NCBI RefSeq assembly: GCF_016722785.1
Contig: NZ_JAEQNE010000011.1
Coordinates: 1 to 64,000, forward strand
Origin: Ramlibacter monticola
GTDB taxonomy: Bacteria; Pseudomonadota; Gammaproteobacteria; Burkholderiales; Burkholderiaceae_C
DNA: 64,000 nucleotides
Reading direction: 5' to 3'
In this document: positions 1 through 7,503 of the stretch, in pieces
Layout: every line of letters starts with the position of its first letter
How positions within the stretch are numbered: position 1 is the first letter of the stretch
The notes under the pieces: generated by a model
The model's input: the letters and a program-made list of their open reading frames with translations, nothing else
Databases searched by the model: none
What the model was told of the DNA's origin: nothing
Translations under genes and position numbers: made by a program

Positions 1-294
1 CGCCTTCTGCTGGGCTTCCTTGAGCTGCAGCTCAAGCTCCTTGATCCGCTGCTCCGGCGGCACGGGTTTGCTGGGGTCTGACATCTTCTGGACTGATTTG
101 CCCATGGATGATGCCTTGCGCCACCGCGGGCTGCCATGCCTTCGCATCCAGGTCAGAACGGTCGATGACCCCTGTATGCCGTAGCGCCTTTGTGCTTGGC
201 CGGTCGTCAGTTCGCCCTTCTCGACCTGTTCAACCACTGCAAGCTTGAACGCAAGCGTGTAGTCGTTCTGTGTTCTCTTGGTCCATTCCGTCAT
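1..294 (-). CDS. IS3-family transposase OrfA (partial, runs off left edge)
   Basis: The reverse strand reads from an ATG at 294 to the window edge without a stop (98 residues visible). It begins MTEWTKRTQNDYTLAFKLAV and continues with a helix-turn-helix typical of IS3/IS150-group OrfA (GQAQRRYGI, then TVLTWMRRHG), followed by a leucine-rich heptad stretch (RIKELELQLKEAQ) that in this family mediates OrfA multimerisation. OrfA binds the terminal repeats, and OrfB, which should lie to the left outside the window, carries the DDE catalytic domain. An AAGGA ribosome binding site sits 6-7 bases before the start but inside the arm of a hairpin. The C-terminus and the frameshift region are not visible, so it cannot be said whether the element is intact. 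Confidence 0.85.
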   Translation of the reverse strand, partial: MTEWTKRTQNDYTLAFKLAVVEQVEKGELTTGQAQRRYGIQGSSTVLTWMRRHGSPRWRKASSMGKSVQKMSDPSKPVPPEQRIKELELQLKEAQQKA

Positions 295-301
295 TGACTT
301 T

Positions 302-322
302 CCTTTCTGGTGGCCAGAAAGG
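302..322 (-). promoter_or_regulatory. Hairpin covering the orfA ribosome binding site
   Basis: This is a perfect 9-bp inverted repeat, CCTTTCTGG and CCAGAAAGG, with a 3-base loop. On the minus strand the distal arm merges with the AAAGGA ribosome binding site of the transposase orfA. Transcripts entering from outside would form the hairpin and hide the site, a known way for insertion sequences to avoid activation by flanking transcription. The structure is seen; the role is inferred. Confidence 0.5.
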
Positions 323-349
323 TGTCAACCCATTTCAGGACGGGTCACA

Positions 350-764
350 GTCCCGGTCTGATCCTGCGATGTGTCGGTTCGGACGCAGCGGCTTCGTTCG
401 AGATCGCCGGACACTCACTGAGTGACTTCGCGGAGGACGCGCGCTACCCAAAGGCGCAGCGCAGGACCAGGATGGGACAGTCCGCCTCGGCGACATAAAG
501 GAGGAGGCGCGGGCGCAACCATCGCCCGGGGCGGGGCTCTCATCCGCGCCGGGGGACAGTCGCCGAGGCGGACTGTCCCATCCTGGTCCGGCTCCGGAGC
601 AACGGACCTCCCAAACAGCCCCTCACCGCGCACCCCTTTCTCAAGGGAAAACCCCGGTCTGACAGCAAGCCGTCAGTCTCCAGAATGAGCCACCCCGCGA
701 ACCGCTACGAAAGGTTACGACGGGCGCGGACGCGTAGTCCGTTCAACTCATTCCAGGAGACACC
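350..764. other. Gene-free stretch between the IS end and the first TRAP gene
   Basis: No open frame here has a credible start, ribosome binding site or recognisable product; the short frames are GC-rich noise. The stretch contains a long inverted repeat (464-589) and ends with an AGGAGA-type ribosome binding site just before the TRAP gene at 765. It is probably debris at an insertion boundary plus the promoter of that gene, for which no convincing -35/-10 pair was found. Confidence 0.5.
464..589. repeat. 31-bp perfect inverted repeat with 64-bp spacer
   Basis: Bases 464-494 (starting GGACCAGGATGGGACAG) are repeated exactly as the reverse complement at 559-589. The spacer has no gene. The pair could be the ends of a small non-autonomous element (about 126 bp overall) or a strong RNA hairpin. 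No target duplication was recognised, so its nature is open. Confidence 0.75.
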
Positions 765-1856
765 ATGGATCGTCGCTCGCTTATCAAGAATGCAGGCATC
801 GCGGGCGTGCTCGCGTCCGGCATCGCCCCGGCCGTGCACGCCCAGGCGGCCATCCGCTGGCGTCTCGCTTCCAGTTTCCCGAAGTCGCTCGACACCCTCT
901 ATGGCGGCGCCGAGGTGTTCGCCGCCCGCGTGAAGGCGATGACCGGCGGCAAGTTCGAGATCTCCACCCATGCCGCGGGCGAACTGATGCCCGCCTTCGG
1001 CGTGGTCGACGGCGTGCAGCAGGGCACGGTCGAAGCCGCTCACACCGCGCCCTACTACTTCTTCGGCAAGAACGAGGTGTTCGCGCTCGGCTGCGCGATC
1101 CCGTTCGGCCTCAACAGCCGGCAGATGACGGCGTGGATGCACGAGGGCAACGGCCTGAAGCTGATGCGCGAGTTCTACGCCAAGTACAACATCATCAACT
1201 TCCCGGCCGGCAACACCGGGGCCCAGATGGGCGGGTGGTACCGCAAGGAAGTGAAGTCGATGGCCGACATCAAGGGCCTGAAGTTCCGCGTCGGCGGCTT
1301 CGCCGGCAAGGTCGTCGAGCGCATGGGCGGCGTGCCGCAGAACATCCCCGGCGGCGAGATCTACCAGGCGCTGGAGAAGGGCACGATCGACGCCGCCGAA
1401 TGGGTGGGCCCGTACGACGACCTGAAGCTCGGCTTCCACAAGGTCGCGCAGTACTACTACTACCCCGGCTGGTGGGAAGTGGGTCCCGAACTGGACGTGT
1501 TCATCAACACCAAGGCTTACGAAGCCTTGTCGGCCGAGTACAAGGCGGTCGTGCAGGCCGCGGCGGCCGAGGCGCACGTGTACGTGCAGGCGCGCTACGA
1601 CGGCCGCAACCCTGACGCGCTGAAGACGCTGGTGGCGCAGGGCACCAAGCTGCGTCCCTTCCCCGCCGACGTGATGAACACCGCGTTCAAGGAAGCCATG
1701 GCGCTGTATTCGGAGATCGGCGCCAAGAACGAGGACTGGAAGAAGGTCTATGCGGACTACGCCAAGTTCCGTCAGGAAGAGAACCTCTGGTTCCAGTTCA
1801 CCGAGGCCTCGCTGGACAATTTCATGCAGGCGCAGGTGAAGGCGAAGAAGCTCTGA
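765..1856 (+). CDS. TRAP transporter substrate-binding protein, TakP-like (copy 1)
   Basis: This 363-residue DctP-superfamily periplasmic binding protein resembles TakP, the 2-oxoacid-binding protein of Rhodobacter. It should capture an organic acid and hand it to a DctQM permease. Residues 1-26 form a twin-arginine-like export signal (DRRSLIK, hydrophobic core, AVHA cleavage). Family blocks visible include SSFPKSLDT near residue 35, ELMPAFGVVDG, and GGEIYQALEKGTIDAAEW followed by GPYDD, the ligand-binding region. It is the first of four adjacent paralogues, with no permease gene alongside; the nearest dctQM pair is about 13 kb away on the other strand. Its own terminator follows. The substrate is unknown; TakP relatives bind pyruvate, 2-oxobutyrate or lactate. 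Confidence 0.9.
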   Translation: MDRRSLIKNAGIAGVLASGIAPAVHAQAAIRWRLASSFPKSLDTLYGGAEVFAARVKAMTGGKFEISTHAAGELMPAFGVVDGVQQGTVEAAHTAPYYFFGKNEVFALGCAIPFGLNSRQMTAWMHEGNGLKLMREFYAKYNIINFPAGNTGAQMGGWYRKEVKSMADIKGLKFRVGGFAGKVVERMGGVPQNIPGGEIYQALEKGTIDAAEWVGPYDDLKLGFHKVAQYYYYPGWWEVGPELDVFINTKAYEALSAEYKAVVQAAAAEAHVYVQARYDGRNPDALKTLVAQGTKLRPFPADVMNTAFKEAMALYSEIGAKNEDWKKVYADYAKFRQEENLWFQFTEASLDNFMQAQVKAKKL

Positions 1857-1877
1857 GCCGCCCGGCGCTGCGACGGG

Positions 1878-1898
1878 AAAGGCCCTGCGGGGCCTTTT
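1878..1898 (+). terminator. Rho-independent terminator after TakP-like copy 1
   Basis: An 8-bp stem, AAAGGCCC paired with GGGCCTTT, ends in a run of five T. It lies about 20 bases after the stop codon. Confidence 0.85.
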
Positions 1899-2010
1899 TC
1901 ATTGGGAGGTTCTAAGTGCAAACACGGGTGCGGCGCGCCAGCCGCCTGACAGCCAGCCGCGCGACGCACGGGCGATCATGGACGGCACGTTGCAACTTCC
2001 AGAGCAGTTC

Positions 2011-3090
2011 ATGGACCGTCGTTCCGTTCTCAAGCATGCCGGCATCGCCGGTGTCCTGGCCTCCGCCGCCGCGCCGGCAGTGCACGCGCAGGCCGCGATC
2101 CGCTGGCGCATCGCCTCCAGCTTCCCCAAGTCGCTCGACACCATCTACGGCGGCGCCGAGGTGTTCGCCCAGAAGGTGAAGCAGCTGTCGGGCGGCCGGT
2201 TCGAGGTGTCGGTGCACGCCGCCGGCGAGCTGATGCCGGCCTTCAACGTGGTGGACGGCGTGCAGCAGGGCACGGTCGAGGCCGCGCACACCGCGCCCTA
2301 CTACTTCTTCGGCAAGGACGAGACCTTCGCGATCGGCGGCGCCATCCCCTTCGGCCTCAACAGCCGCCAGATGAGTGCCTGGACCTTCGAGGGCAACGGC
2401 CTGAAGCTGATGCGCGAGTTCTATGCGAAGTACAACATCGTCAGCTTCCCCTGCGGCAACACCGGCGCGCAGATGGGCGGCTGGTACCGCAAGGAGATCA
2501 AGTCGGCCGCCGACATCAAGGGCCTGAAGTTCCGCGTCGGCGGCTTCGCCGGCAAGGTCGTCGAGCGCATGGGCGGCGTGCCGCAGAACATCCCCGGCGG
2601 CGAGATCTACCAGGCGCTGGAGAAGGGCACCATCGACGCGGCCGAGTGGATCGGCCCCTACGACGACCTCAAGCTGGGCTTCCACAAGGTCGCGCCCTTC
2701 TACTACTACCCCGGCTGGTGGGAAGGCGGCCTGCAGCTGGACCTGTACGTCAACCAGAAGGCCCATGACGCCCTCTCGCCCGAGAACAAGGCGATCGTCG
2801 AAGCCGCCAGCGCCTACGCGCACGTGGACATGCAGGCCAAGTACGACGCCCGCAACCCCGCCGCCGTGAAGCAGCTGGTGGCGCAGGGCGCCAAGCTGCG
2901 TCCCTTCCCCGCCGACGTGATGGCCGATGCCTTCAGGCAGTCGATGGCGGTGTACGCCGAGCTGTCCGCGAAGAACCCGAACTGGAACAAGGTGTACGGC
3001 GACTACGCGCGCTTCCGTTCCGACCAGAACCTGTGGTTCCGCTTCACCGAGGCCACCTTCGACCGCTTCATGCAGGCGCAGAAGCTGTGA
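2011..3090 (+). CDS. TRAP transporter substrate-binding protein, TakP-like (copy 2)
   Basis: This is a 359-residue paralogue of copy 1. The start at 2011 is chosen because it begins directly with the DRRSVLK twin-arginine-like signal shared by all four copies; an in-frame ATG at 1978 would add 11 residues without signal character. The mature protein starts after AVHA (residue 26). GGEIYQALEKGTIDAAEW, GPYDDLKLGF and the YYYPGWWEGG segment are conserved; LQLDLYVN replaces the copy 1 PELDVFIN near the ligand pocket. An independent terminator follows. It is likely exported folded and acts as an organic-acid receptor for a TRAP permease encoded elsewhere. Confidence 0.9.
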   Translation: MDRRSVLKHAGIAGVLASAAAPAVHAQAAIRWRIASSFPKSLDTIYGGAEVFAQKVKQLSGGRFEVSVHAAGELMPAFNVVDGVQQGTVEAAHTAPYYFFGKDETFAIGGAIPFGLNSRQMSAWTFEGNGLKLMREFYAKYNIVSFPCGNTGAQMGGWYRKEIKSAADIKGLKFRVGGFAGKVVERMGGVPQNIPGGEIYQALEKGTIDAAEWIGPYDDLKLGFHKVAPFYYYPGWWEGGLQLDLYVNQKAHDALSPENKAIVEAASAYAHVDMQAKYDARNPAAVKQLVAQGAKLRPFPADVMADAFRQSMAVYAELSAKNPNWNKVYGDYARFRSDQNLWFRFTEATFDRFMQAQKL

Positions 3091-3123
3091 GATCGCCCGG
3101 GCGCCCGGGCGCCCGCACGGCGA

Positions 3124-3153
3124 CGAAAAAGGGCTGTCGGGAGCCCTTTTTCG
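3124..3153 (+). terminator. Rho-independent terminator after TakP-like copy 2
   Basis: A 12-bp stem, CGAAAAAGGGCT against AGCCCTTTTTCG, has a 6-base loop and a T run within the distal arm. The symmetric A and T tracts would let it work on both strands. Confidence 0.85.
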
Positions 3154-3254
3154 TTCGTCGGTCCGTGCCGCCATGACAGCTCCTTGACAGCTTGGTGCAA
3201 ACGAAGGAATCGATGATCCGCCCACTTACGCCTACAACGAAGGAGATAGTTTCC

Positions 3255-4334
3255 ATGGATCGTCGCTCCGTCCTGAAGAATGCCGGCATCGCCGGGGTGC
3301 TCGCCGCCGGCGTCGCGCCCGCGGTGCATGCCCAGGCCACCATCCGCTGGCGCCTCGCTTCCAGCTTCCCGAAGTCGCTGGACACCATCTACGGCGCGGC
3401 CGAAGTGTTCTCGCAGCAGGTCAAGGCGATGTCGGGCGGCAAGTTCGAGATCTCCGTGCACGCCGCCGGCGAGCTGATGCCCGCCTTCGGCGTGGTGGAC
3501 GGCGTGGAGAAGGGCACCGTGGACATGTGCCACACGGTGCCGTACTACTTCTTCGGCAAGGACGAGACCTTCGCGATCGGCGCGGCCATCCCCTTCGGCC
3601 TCAACAGCCGCCAGATGAGCGCCTGGATGTACGAGGGCAACGGCCTGAAGCTGATGCGCGAGTTCTACGCCAAGTACAGCATGATCAACTTCCCGGGCGG
3701 CAACACCGGCGCGCAGATGGGCGGCTGGTTTCGCAAGGAGCTGAAGACGCTCGCCGACGTGAAGGGCCTGAAGTTCCGCATCGGCGGCTTCGCCGGCCGG
3801 ATCATCGAGCGCATGGGCGGCGTGCCGCAGAACATCCCCGGCGGCGAGATCTACCAGGCGCTGGAGAAGGGCACCATCGACGCGGCCGAGTGGGTGGGCC
3901 CGTACGACGACCAGAAGCTGGGCTTCAACAAGGTCGCGCCCTTCTACTACTACCCCGGCTGGTGGGAAGGCGGCCCGCAGGTGGACTTCTTCATCAACCA
4001 GAAGCAGTTCAACGCCCTGCCGGCCGAGTACAAGGCCATCGTCGAGGCGGCGTCCAGCCACGCCCACGTCGACATGCAGGCCAAGTACGACGCCCGCAAC
4101 CCGGCGGCGCTGAAGCAGCTGGTCGGCTCCGGCGCCAAGCTGCGCCCGTTCCCGAACGACATCATGAACCAGGCCTTCAAGGTCTCGATGCAGGTGTACG
4201 ACGAGCTGTCGGCCAAGAACGAGAGCTGGAAGAAGGTCTACGCGGACTACGCCAAGTTCCGCGCCGACCAGAACCTGTGGTTCCGCTTCACCGAGGCGAC
4301 CTTCGATCGCTTCATGCAGGCGCAGAAGCTCTGA
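3255..4334 (+). CDS. TRAP transporter substrate-binding protein, TakP-like (copy 3)
   Basis: This is the third paralogue, 359 residues. The start at 3255 has a strong AAGGAGA ribosome binding site about 9 bases upstream and begins with DRRSVLKNAG; an earlier in-frame ATG at 3192 would add 21 residues and is less likely. The same export signal and family blocks are present, with differences around the pocket (DMCHTVPYYFFGK, IGGFAGRIIERMGG). These suggest a related but not identical ligand. It has its own terminator and no permease neighbour. Whether the four copies respond to different acids cannot be told from sequence. Confidence 0.9.
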   Translation: MDRRSVLKNAGIAGVLAAGVAPAVHAQATIRWRLASSFPKSLDTIYGAAEVFSQQVKAMSGGKFEISVHAAGELMPAFGVVDGVEKGTVDMCHTVPYYFFGKDETFAIGAAIPFGLNSRQMSAWMYEGNGLKLMREFYAKYSMINFPGGNTGAQMGGWFRKELKTLADVKGLKFRIGGFAGRIIERMGGVPQNIPGGEIYQALEKGTIDAAEWVGPYDDQKLGFNKVAPFYYYPGWWEGGPQVDFFINQKQFNALPAEYKAIVEAASSHAHVDMQAKYDARNPAALKQLVGSGAKLRPFPNDIMNQAFKVSMQVYDELSAKNESWKKVYADYAKFRADQNLWFRFTEATFDRFMQAQKL

Positions 4335-4364
4335 AGCCCGGCGGGAGAGGCCCGCAGCTCATGC

Positions 4365-4392
4365 CAAAAGCCGCACGGAAGTGCGGCTTTTG
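4365..4392 (+). terminator. Rho-independent terminator after TakP-like copy 3
   Basis: A perfect 12-bp stem, CAAAAGCCGCAC against GTGCGGCTTTTG, has a GGAA tetraloop and a TTTT tract in the distal arm. Confidence 0.85.
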
Positions 4393-4478
4393 CCTTGCAT
4401 GCACCGGGGGAGTGCAAGACTTCTGACAGGTTTGCGGGGGTGGCGGGCGCATCATCGTCCCGCTTCCCTTTCCATCAC

Positions 4479-4506
4479 TCCCTCTCCCTCTCCCTCTCCC
4501 TCTCCC
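4479..4506 (+). repeat. TCCCTC hexamer repeat directly before a start codon
   Basis: Four full TCCCTC units and a partial fifth end exactly at the ATG of TakP-like copy 4. No ribosome binding site is visible, because the repeat occupies the position where one should be. Copy number could change by slippage and alter the leader. Confidence 0.8.
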
Positions 4507-5589
4507 ATGGATCGTCGCTCCCTCATCAAGCGCGCCGGCATCGCCGGCGTGCTCGCTTCCGGCATCGCTCCCGCGGTGCACGCCCAGGCCGCCGTCCGCT
4601 GGCGCCTGGCTTCCAGCTTCCCCAAGTCGCTCGACACGATCTTCGGCAGCGCCGAGATGCTGTCCAAGACCGTCAAGGAATTGTCCGGCGGGAAGTTCGA
4701 GATCTCCGTGCACGCCGGCGGCGAGCTGATGCCCGCCTTCGGCGTCGTCGATGCGCTGCAGAACGGCACCGTCGAGATGGCGCAGACCGCGCCCTACTAC
4801 TTCACCGGCAAGGACTCGATCTTCGCGTTCGGCTGCGCCGTCCCGTTCGGCCTCACGGCGCGCCAGATGGACGCCTGGATGGAACACGGCAACGGCCGCA
4901 AGCTGATGGACGCGTTCTACGGCAAGTACAACATCAAGAGCTTCAGCGCGGGCAACACCGGCACCCAGATGGGCGGCTGGTTCCGCAAGGAGATCAAGAC
5001 CGTCGCCGACCTCAAGGGCCTGAAGATGCGCATGGGCGGCGGCCTGTTCGGCGAAGCCATGGCCAAGCTGGGCGTCGTGGCGCAGAACATGCCCGCCGGC
5101 GAGGTGTACCAGGCCCTGGAGAAGGGCACGCTGGACGCCACCGAGTTCGTCGGCCCTTACGACGACGAGAAGCTGGGCTTCAACAAGGTGGCCCCGTACT
5201 ACGCCTACCCGGGCTGGTGGGAAGGCGGCGCCGAGCTGGAGTTCTTCGTCAACACCAAGGCCTACGGCGCCCTGTCGGCCGAAAACAAGGCGATCCTCGA
5301 CGCCGCGACCCAGGTGGCCGCGCGCGACATGACGGCCAAGTACGACGCCTTCAACCCGATCGCGCTGAAGCGCCTGGTGGCCGCCAAGACCAAGCTGATG
5401 CCCTTCACCAAGGAGATCATGGACGCCGGCTGGAAGGCCTCCATGGAAGTCTTCGCCGAGCACGAGGCCAAGTCGCCCGAGTTCAAGAAGATCCACCAGG
5501 ACATGCGCGCCTTCCAGCGCGACCAGATCCTGTGGACGCGCTTCTCCGAGTTCCGCTTCGACTCGTACATGACTTCCGTGAAGCTCTGA
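4507..5589 (+). CDS. TRAP transporter substrate-binding protein, TakP-like (copy 4, divergent)
   Basis: This 360-residue protein is the most divergent of the four. The start at 4507 gives the same DRRSLIK twin-arginine-like signal (residues 1-26). An upstream in-frame ATG at 4381 would translate the hexamer repeat as Ser-Pro repeats and is rejected. Differences from copies 1-3 include PYYFTGKDSIF, MGGGLFGEAMAKLGVVAQ and AGEVYQALEKGTLDATEF, all in ligand-contact regions, so another substrate is plausible. The leader lacks a Shine-Dalgarno sequence and is made of TCCCTC repeats. A strong terminator follows. Partner permease genes are not adjacent. Confidence 0.88.
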   Translation: MDRRSLIKRAGIAGVLASGIAPAVHAQAAVRWRLASSFPKSLDTIFGSAEMLSKTVKELSGGKFEISVHAGGELMPAFGVVDALQNGTVEMAQTAPYYFTGKDSIFAFGCAVPFGLTARQMDAWMEHGNGRKLMDAFYGKYNIKSFSAGNTGTQMGGWFRKEIKTVADLKGLKMRMGGGLFGEAMAKLGVVAQNMPAGEVYQALEKGTLDATEFVGPYDDEKLGFNKVAPYYAYPGWWEGGAELEFFVNTKAYGALSAENKAILDAATQVAARDMTAKYDAFNPIALKRLVAAKTKLMPFTKEIMDAGWKASMEVFAEHEAKSPEFKKIHQDMRAFQRDQILWTRFSEFRFDSYMTSVKL

Positions 5590-5611
5590 CGGCCAGCTGA
5601 CCGTCCGACCG

Positions 5612-5634
5612 AAAGCCCGCCTCCGGCGGGCTTT
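5612..5634 (+). terminator. Rho-independent terminator after TakP-like copy 4
   Basis: A perfect 10-bp stem, AAAGCCCGCC against GGCGGGCTTT, has a 3-base loop and is followed by TTTT. Confidence 0.9.
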
Positions 5635-5664
5635 TCTCTTGCGCTCCTCCGTCATCATGGGGGG

Positions 5665-7350
5665 ATGGACCACAACCTCCCGCTGATCACCACGATCGCC
5701 GCCGGCCTGGGGCTCGCGCTCGTGCTCGGCTTCGTCGCCGCGCGCCTGCGGCTGCCGGCGCTGGTGGGCTACCTCCTCGCCGGCGTGGTGATCGGGCCGT
5801 TCACGCCCGGCTTCGTCGCCGACACCAAGCTCGCCTCCGAATTGGCCGAGATCGGCGTCATGCTGCTCATGTTCGGCGTCGGCCTGCACTTCTCGCTCGG
5901 GGACCTGCTGGCGGTGCGGCGCATCGCGATCCCGGGCGCGATCGTGCAGATCCTCGCCGCCACCGCCATGGGCGTGGCGGTCGCCACCTTCTGGGGCTGG
6001 AGCCTGGCGGCCTCGCTGGTCTTCGGCATCGCGCTGTCGGTGGCCAGCACCGTCGTGCTGCTGCGCGCGCTGGAGAGCCTGGGCCAGCTGGAGAGCTTCA
6101 ACGGCCGCATCGCCGTGGGCTGGCTGGTGGTGGAGGACCTGGCGATGGTGATCGTGCTGGTGCTGCTGCCGCCGATCGCCACGGCGCTGACCGGCTCCAC
6201 CTCCACCGACCCGGAGCAGATCGCGCGCAGCATCGCGACCACGCTGCTGCAGGTGGTGGCCTTCGTGGCGCTGATGCTGGTGGTGGGACGGCGGCTGTTC
6301 CCCTGGCTGCTCTGGCAGGTGCAGAAGCTCGGCTCGCGCGAGCTGTTCACGCTGTGCGTGGTGGCCGCCGCGGTGAGCATCGCCTACGGGGCCACCCACC
6401 TGTTCGGCGTGTCCTTCGCGCTGGGCGCCTTCTTCGCCGGCATGGTGCTGCGCGAATCGCAGTTCAGCCACCGCGCGGCCGAGGAGACGCTGCCGCTGCG
6501 CGACGCCTTCGCGGTGCTGTTCTTCGTCTCGGTCGGCATGCTGTTCGATCCGCGCGTGCTCGTGGACGAGCCCCTGCGCGTGCTGGCCGTGCTGGGCGTG
6601 ATCGTGCTGGGCAAGTCGCTGGCGGCCGCGGCGCTGGTGCTGCTGCTGCGCTATCCGCTGCACACGGCGCTCACCGTCTCCGCCAGCCTGGCGCAGATCG
6701 GCGAGTTCTCGTTCATCCTGATCGGGCTGGGCGGCTCGCTGGGAGTGGTGCCGCCGCAGGCGCAGAGCCTGGTGGTCGCCGGCGCGCTGATCTCCATCGC
6801 GCTCAACCCGCTGGTGTTCCGCGGCATCGAGCCGCTGCAGCGCTGGCTGCTGGCGCGCTCGCAGCTGGCGCGCAACCTGGCGGCGCGGGACGACCCGCTG
6901 GCCGAACTGCCCCTCAGCACGGACCCGAAGTACCTCTCGCGCCAGGTCGTGCTGGTGGGCCACGGGCGCGTCGGGCGCAAGCTCGGCGAGGCGCTGCAGG
7001 CGCACCACATCCCCTTCGTGGTGGTGGAGCAGAACCGCGCGGTGGTGGAGGAATTGCGTTCGGCGGGCATCCCCGCCGTGTTCGGCGACGCGGCGCTGCC
7101 CGAGGTGCTGGTGCAGGCGCACGTGGCCCGGGCCCGCATGCTGGTGATCGCCACGCCCGACACGCTGGGCGTGCGCCAGATGGCGGCGCACGCGCGCCTG
7201 CTCAACCCGGGCATCGAGCTGGCGGTGCGTTCGCACAACGAGGAGGAGGCGCAGCGACTGGAGCAGGAACTCGCCGGCAGCGTGTTCGTGGGGGAGCACG
7301 AACTGGCGCGGGCGATGACGCGGCACGTGCTGGAGCGCTGCGCGGCCTGA
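5665..7350 (+). CDS. ybaL: CPA2-family monovalent cation/H+ antiporter, YbaL type
   Basis: This 561-residue inner-membrane antiporter belongs to the Kef/YbaL/RosB branch of the CPA2 family, which exchanges K+ for H+ under pH or osmotic stress. The first ~390 residues form about 12 hydrophobic segments (LPALVGYLLAGVVIGPFTPG near residue 30 is the family hallmark). From about residue 425 a TrkA-N (RCK) domain begins with the nucleotide-binding loop VLVGHGRVGRKLG, which would gate transport by NAD(H) or a similar ligand. Length matches E. coli YbaL. It stands alone between two terminator-bounded units. Confidence 0.9.
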   Translation: MDHNLPLITTIAAGLGLALVLGFVAARLRLPALVGYLLAGVVIGPFTPGFVADTKLASELAEIGVMLLMFGVGLHFSLGDLLAVRRIAIPGAIVQILAATAMGVAVATFWGWSLAASLVFGIALSVASTVVLLRALESLGQLESFNGRIAVGWLVVEDLAMVIVLVLLPPIATALTGSTSTDPEQIARSIATTLLQVVAFVALMLVVGRRLFPWLLWQVQKLGSRELFTLCVVAAAVSIAYGATHLFGVSFALGAFFAGMVLRESQFSHRAAEETLPLRDAFAVLFFVSVGMLFDPRVLVDEPLRVLAVLGVIVLGKSLAAAALVLLLRYPLHTALTVSASLAQIGEFSFILIGLGGSLGVVPPQAQSLVVAGALISIALNPLVFRGIEPLQRWLLARSQLARNLAARDDPLAELPLSTDPKYLSRQVVLVGHGRVGRKLGEALQAHHIPFVVVEQNRAVVEELRSAGIPAVFGDAALPEVLVQAHVARARMLVIATPDTLGVRQMAAHARLLNPGIELAVRSHNEEEAQRLEQELAGSVFVGEHELARAMTRHVLERCAA

Positions 7351-7432
7351 GGGCGGTTCGATTCCTGGGCTGCGTCAATTCACCGTCTGGTGAATCACTG
7401 TGCCGTGCCCGCACGCGTCCGGGGAAGCCGCG

Positions 7433-7475
7433 TTGACAGGCCTCCCCCGCCCGCCGTAGAGTGGTTAATTAACCA
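7433..7475 (+). promoter_or_regulatory. Promoter with palindromic operator before tctC
   Basis: TTGACA at 7433-7438 and TAGAGT at 7457-7462 (18-base spacing) resemble a sigma-70 promoter. A perfect 14-bp palindrome, TGGTTAATTAACCA, at 7462-7475 overlaps the expected transcription start, with a further half-like GAATTAACC at 7482-7490. This position suits a repressor released by the pathway substrate. No regulator gene is adjacent. Confidence 0.55.
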
Positions 7476-7503
7476 GTTAGAGAATTAACCCGGAGACGCG
7501 AAC

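Larger units (their letters stand above)
1..349 (-). mobile_element. IS3-family insertion sequence, orfA-proximal end
   Basis: The element's outer end is placed at about 347-349. Read on the minus strand, a sequence starting TGACCCGTCCTGAAATGGGT lies about 50 bases upstream of orfA, and a TG-starting terminal sequence in that position is the usual IS3 layout. The other end and any target duplication are outside the window, so the exact boundary is an inference. Confidence 0.6.

Noticed and set aside
310..688. Short open frames in the gap after the IS end
   Set aside because: They lack a ribosome site and any recognisable product and overlap the 31-bp inverted repeat.
3184..3217. Promoter with TTGACA before TakP-like copy 3
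   Set aside because: TTGACA is present, but no -10-like hexamer lies at suitable spacing.
4312..7326. Very long open frame on the minus strand opposite TakP-like copy 4 and ybaL
   Set aside because: It is an antisense frame of high-GC genes with His/Arg/Ala-rich composition and no domain; the sense genes have clear motifs and signals.
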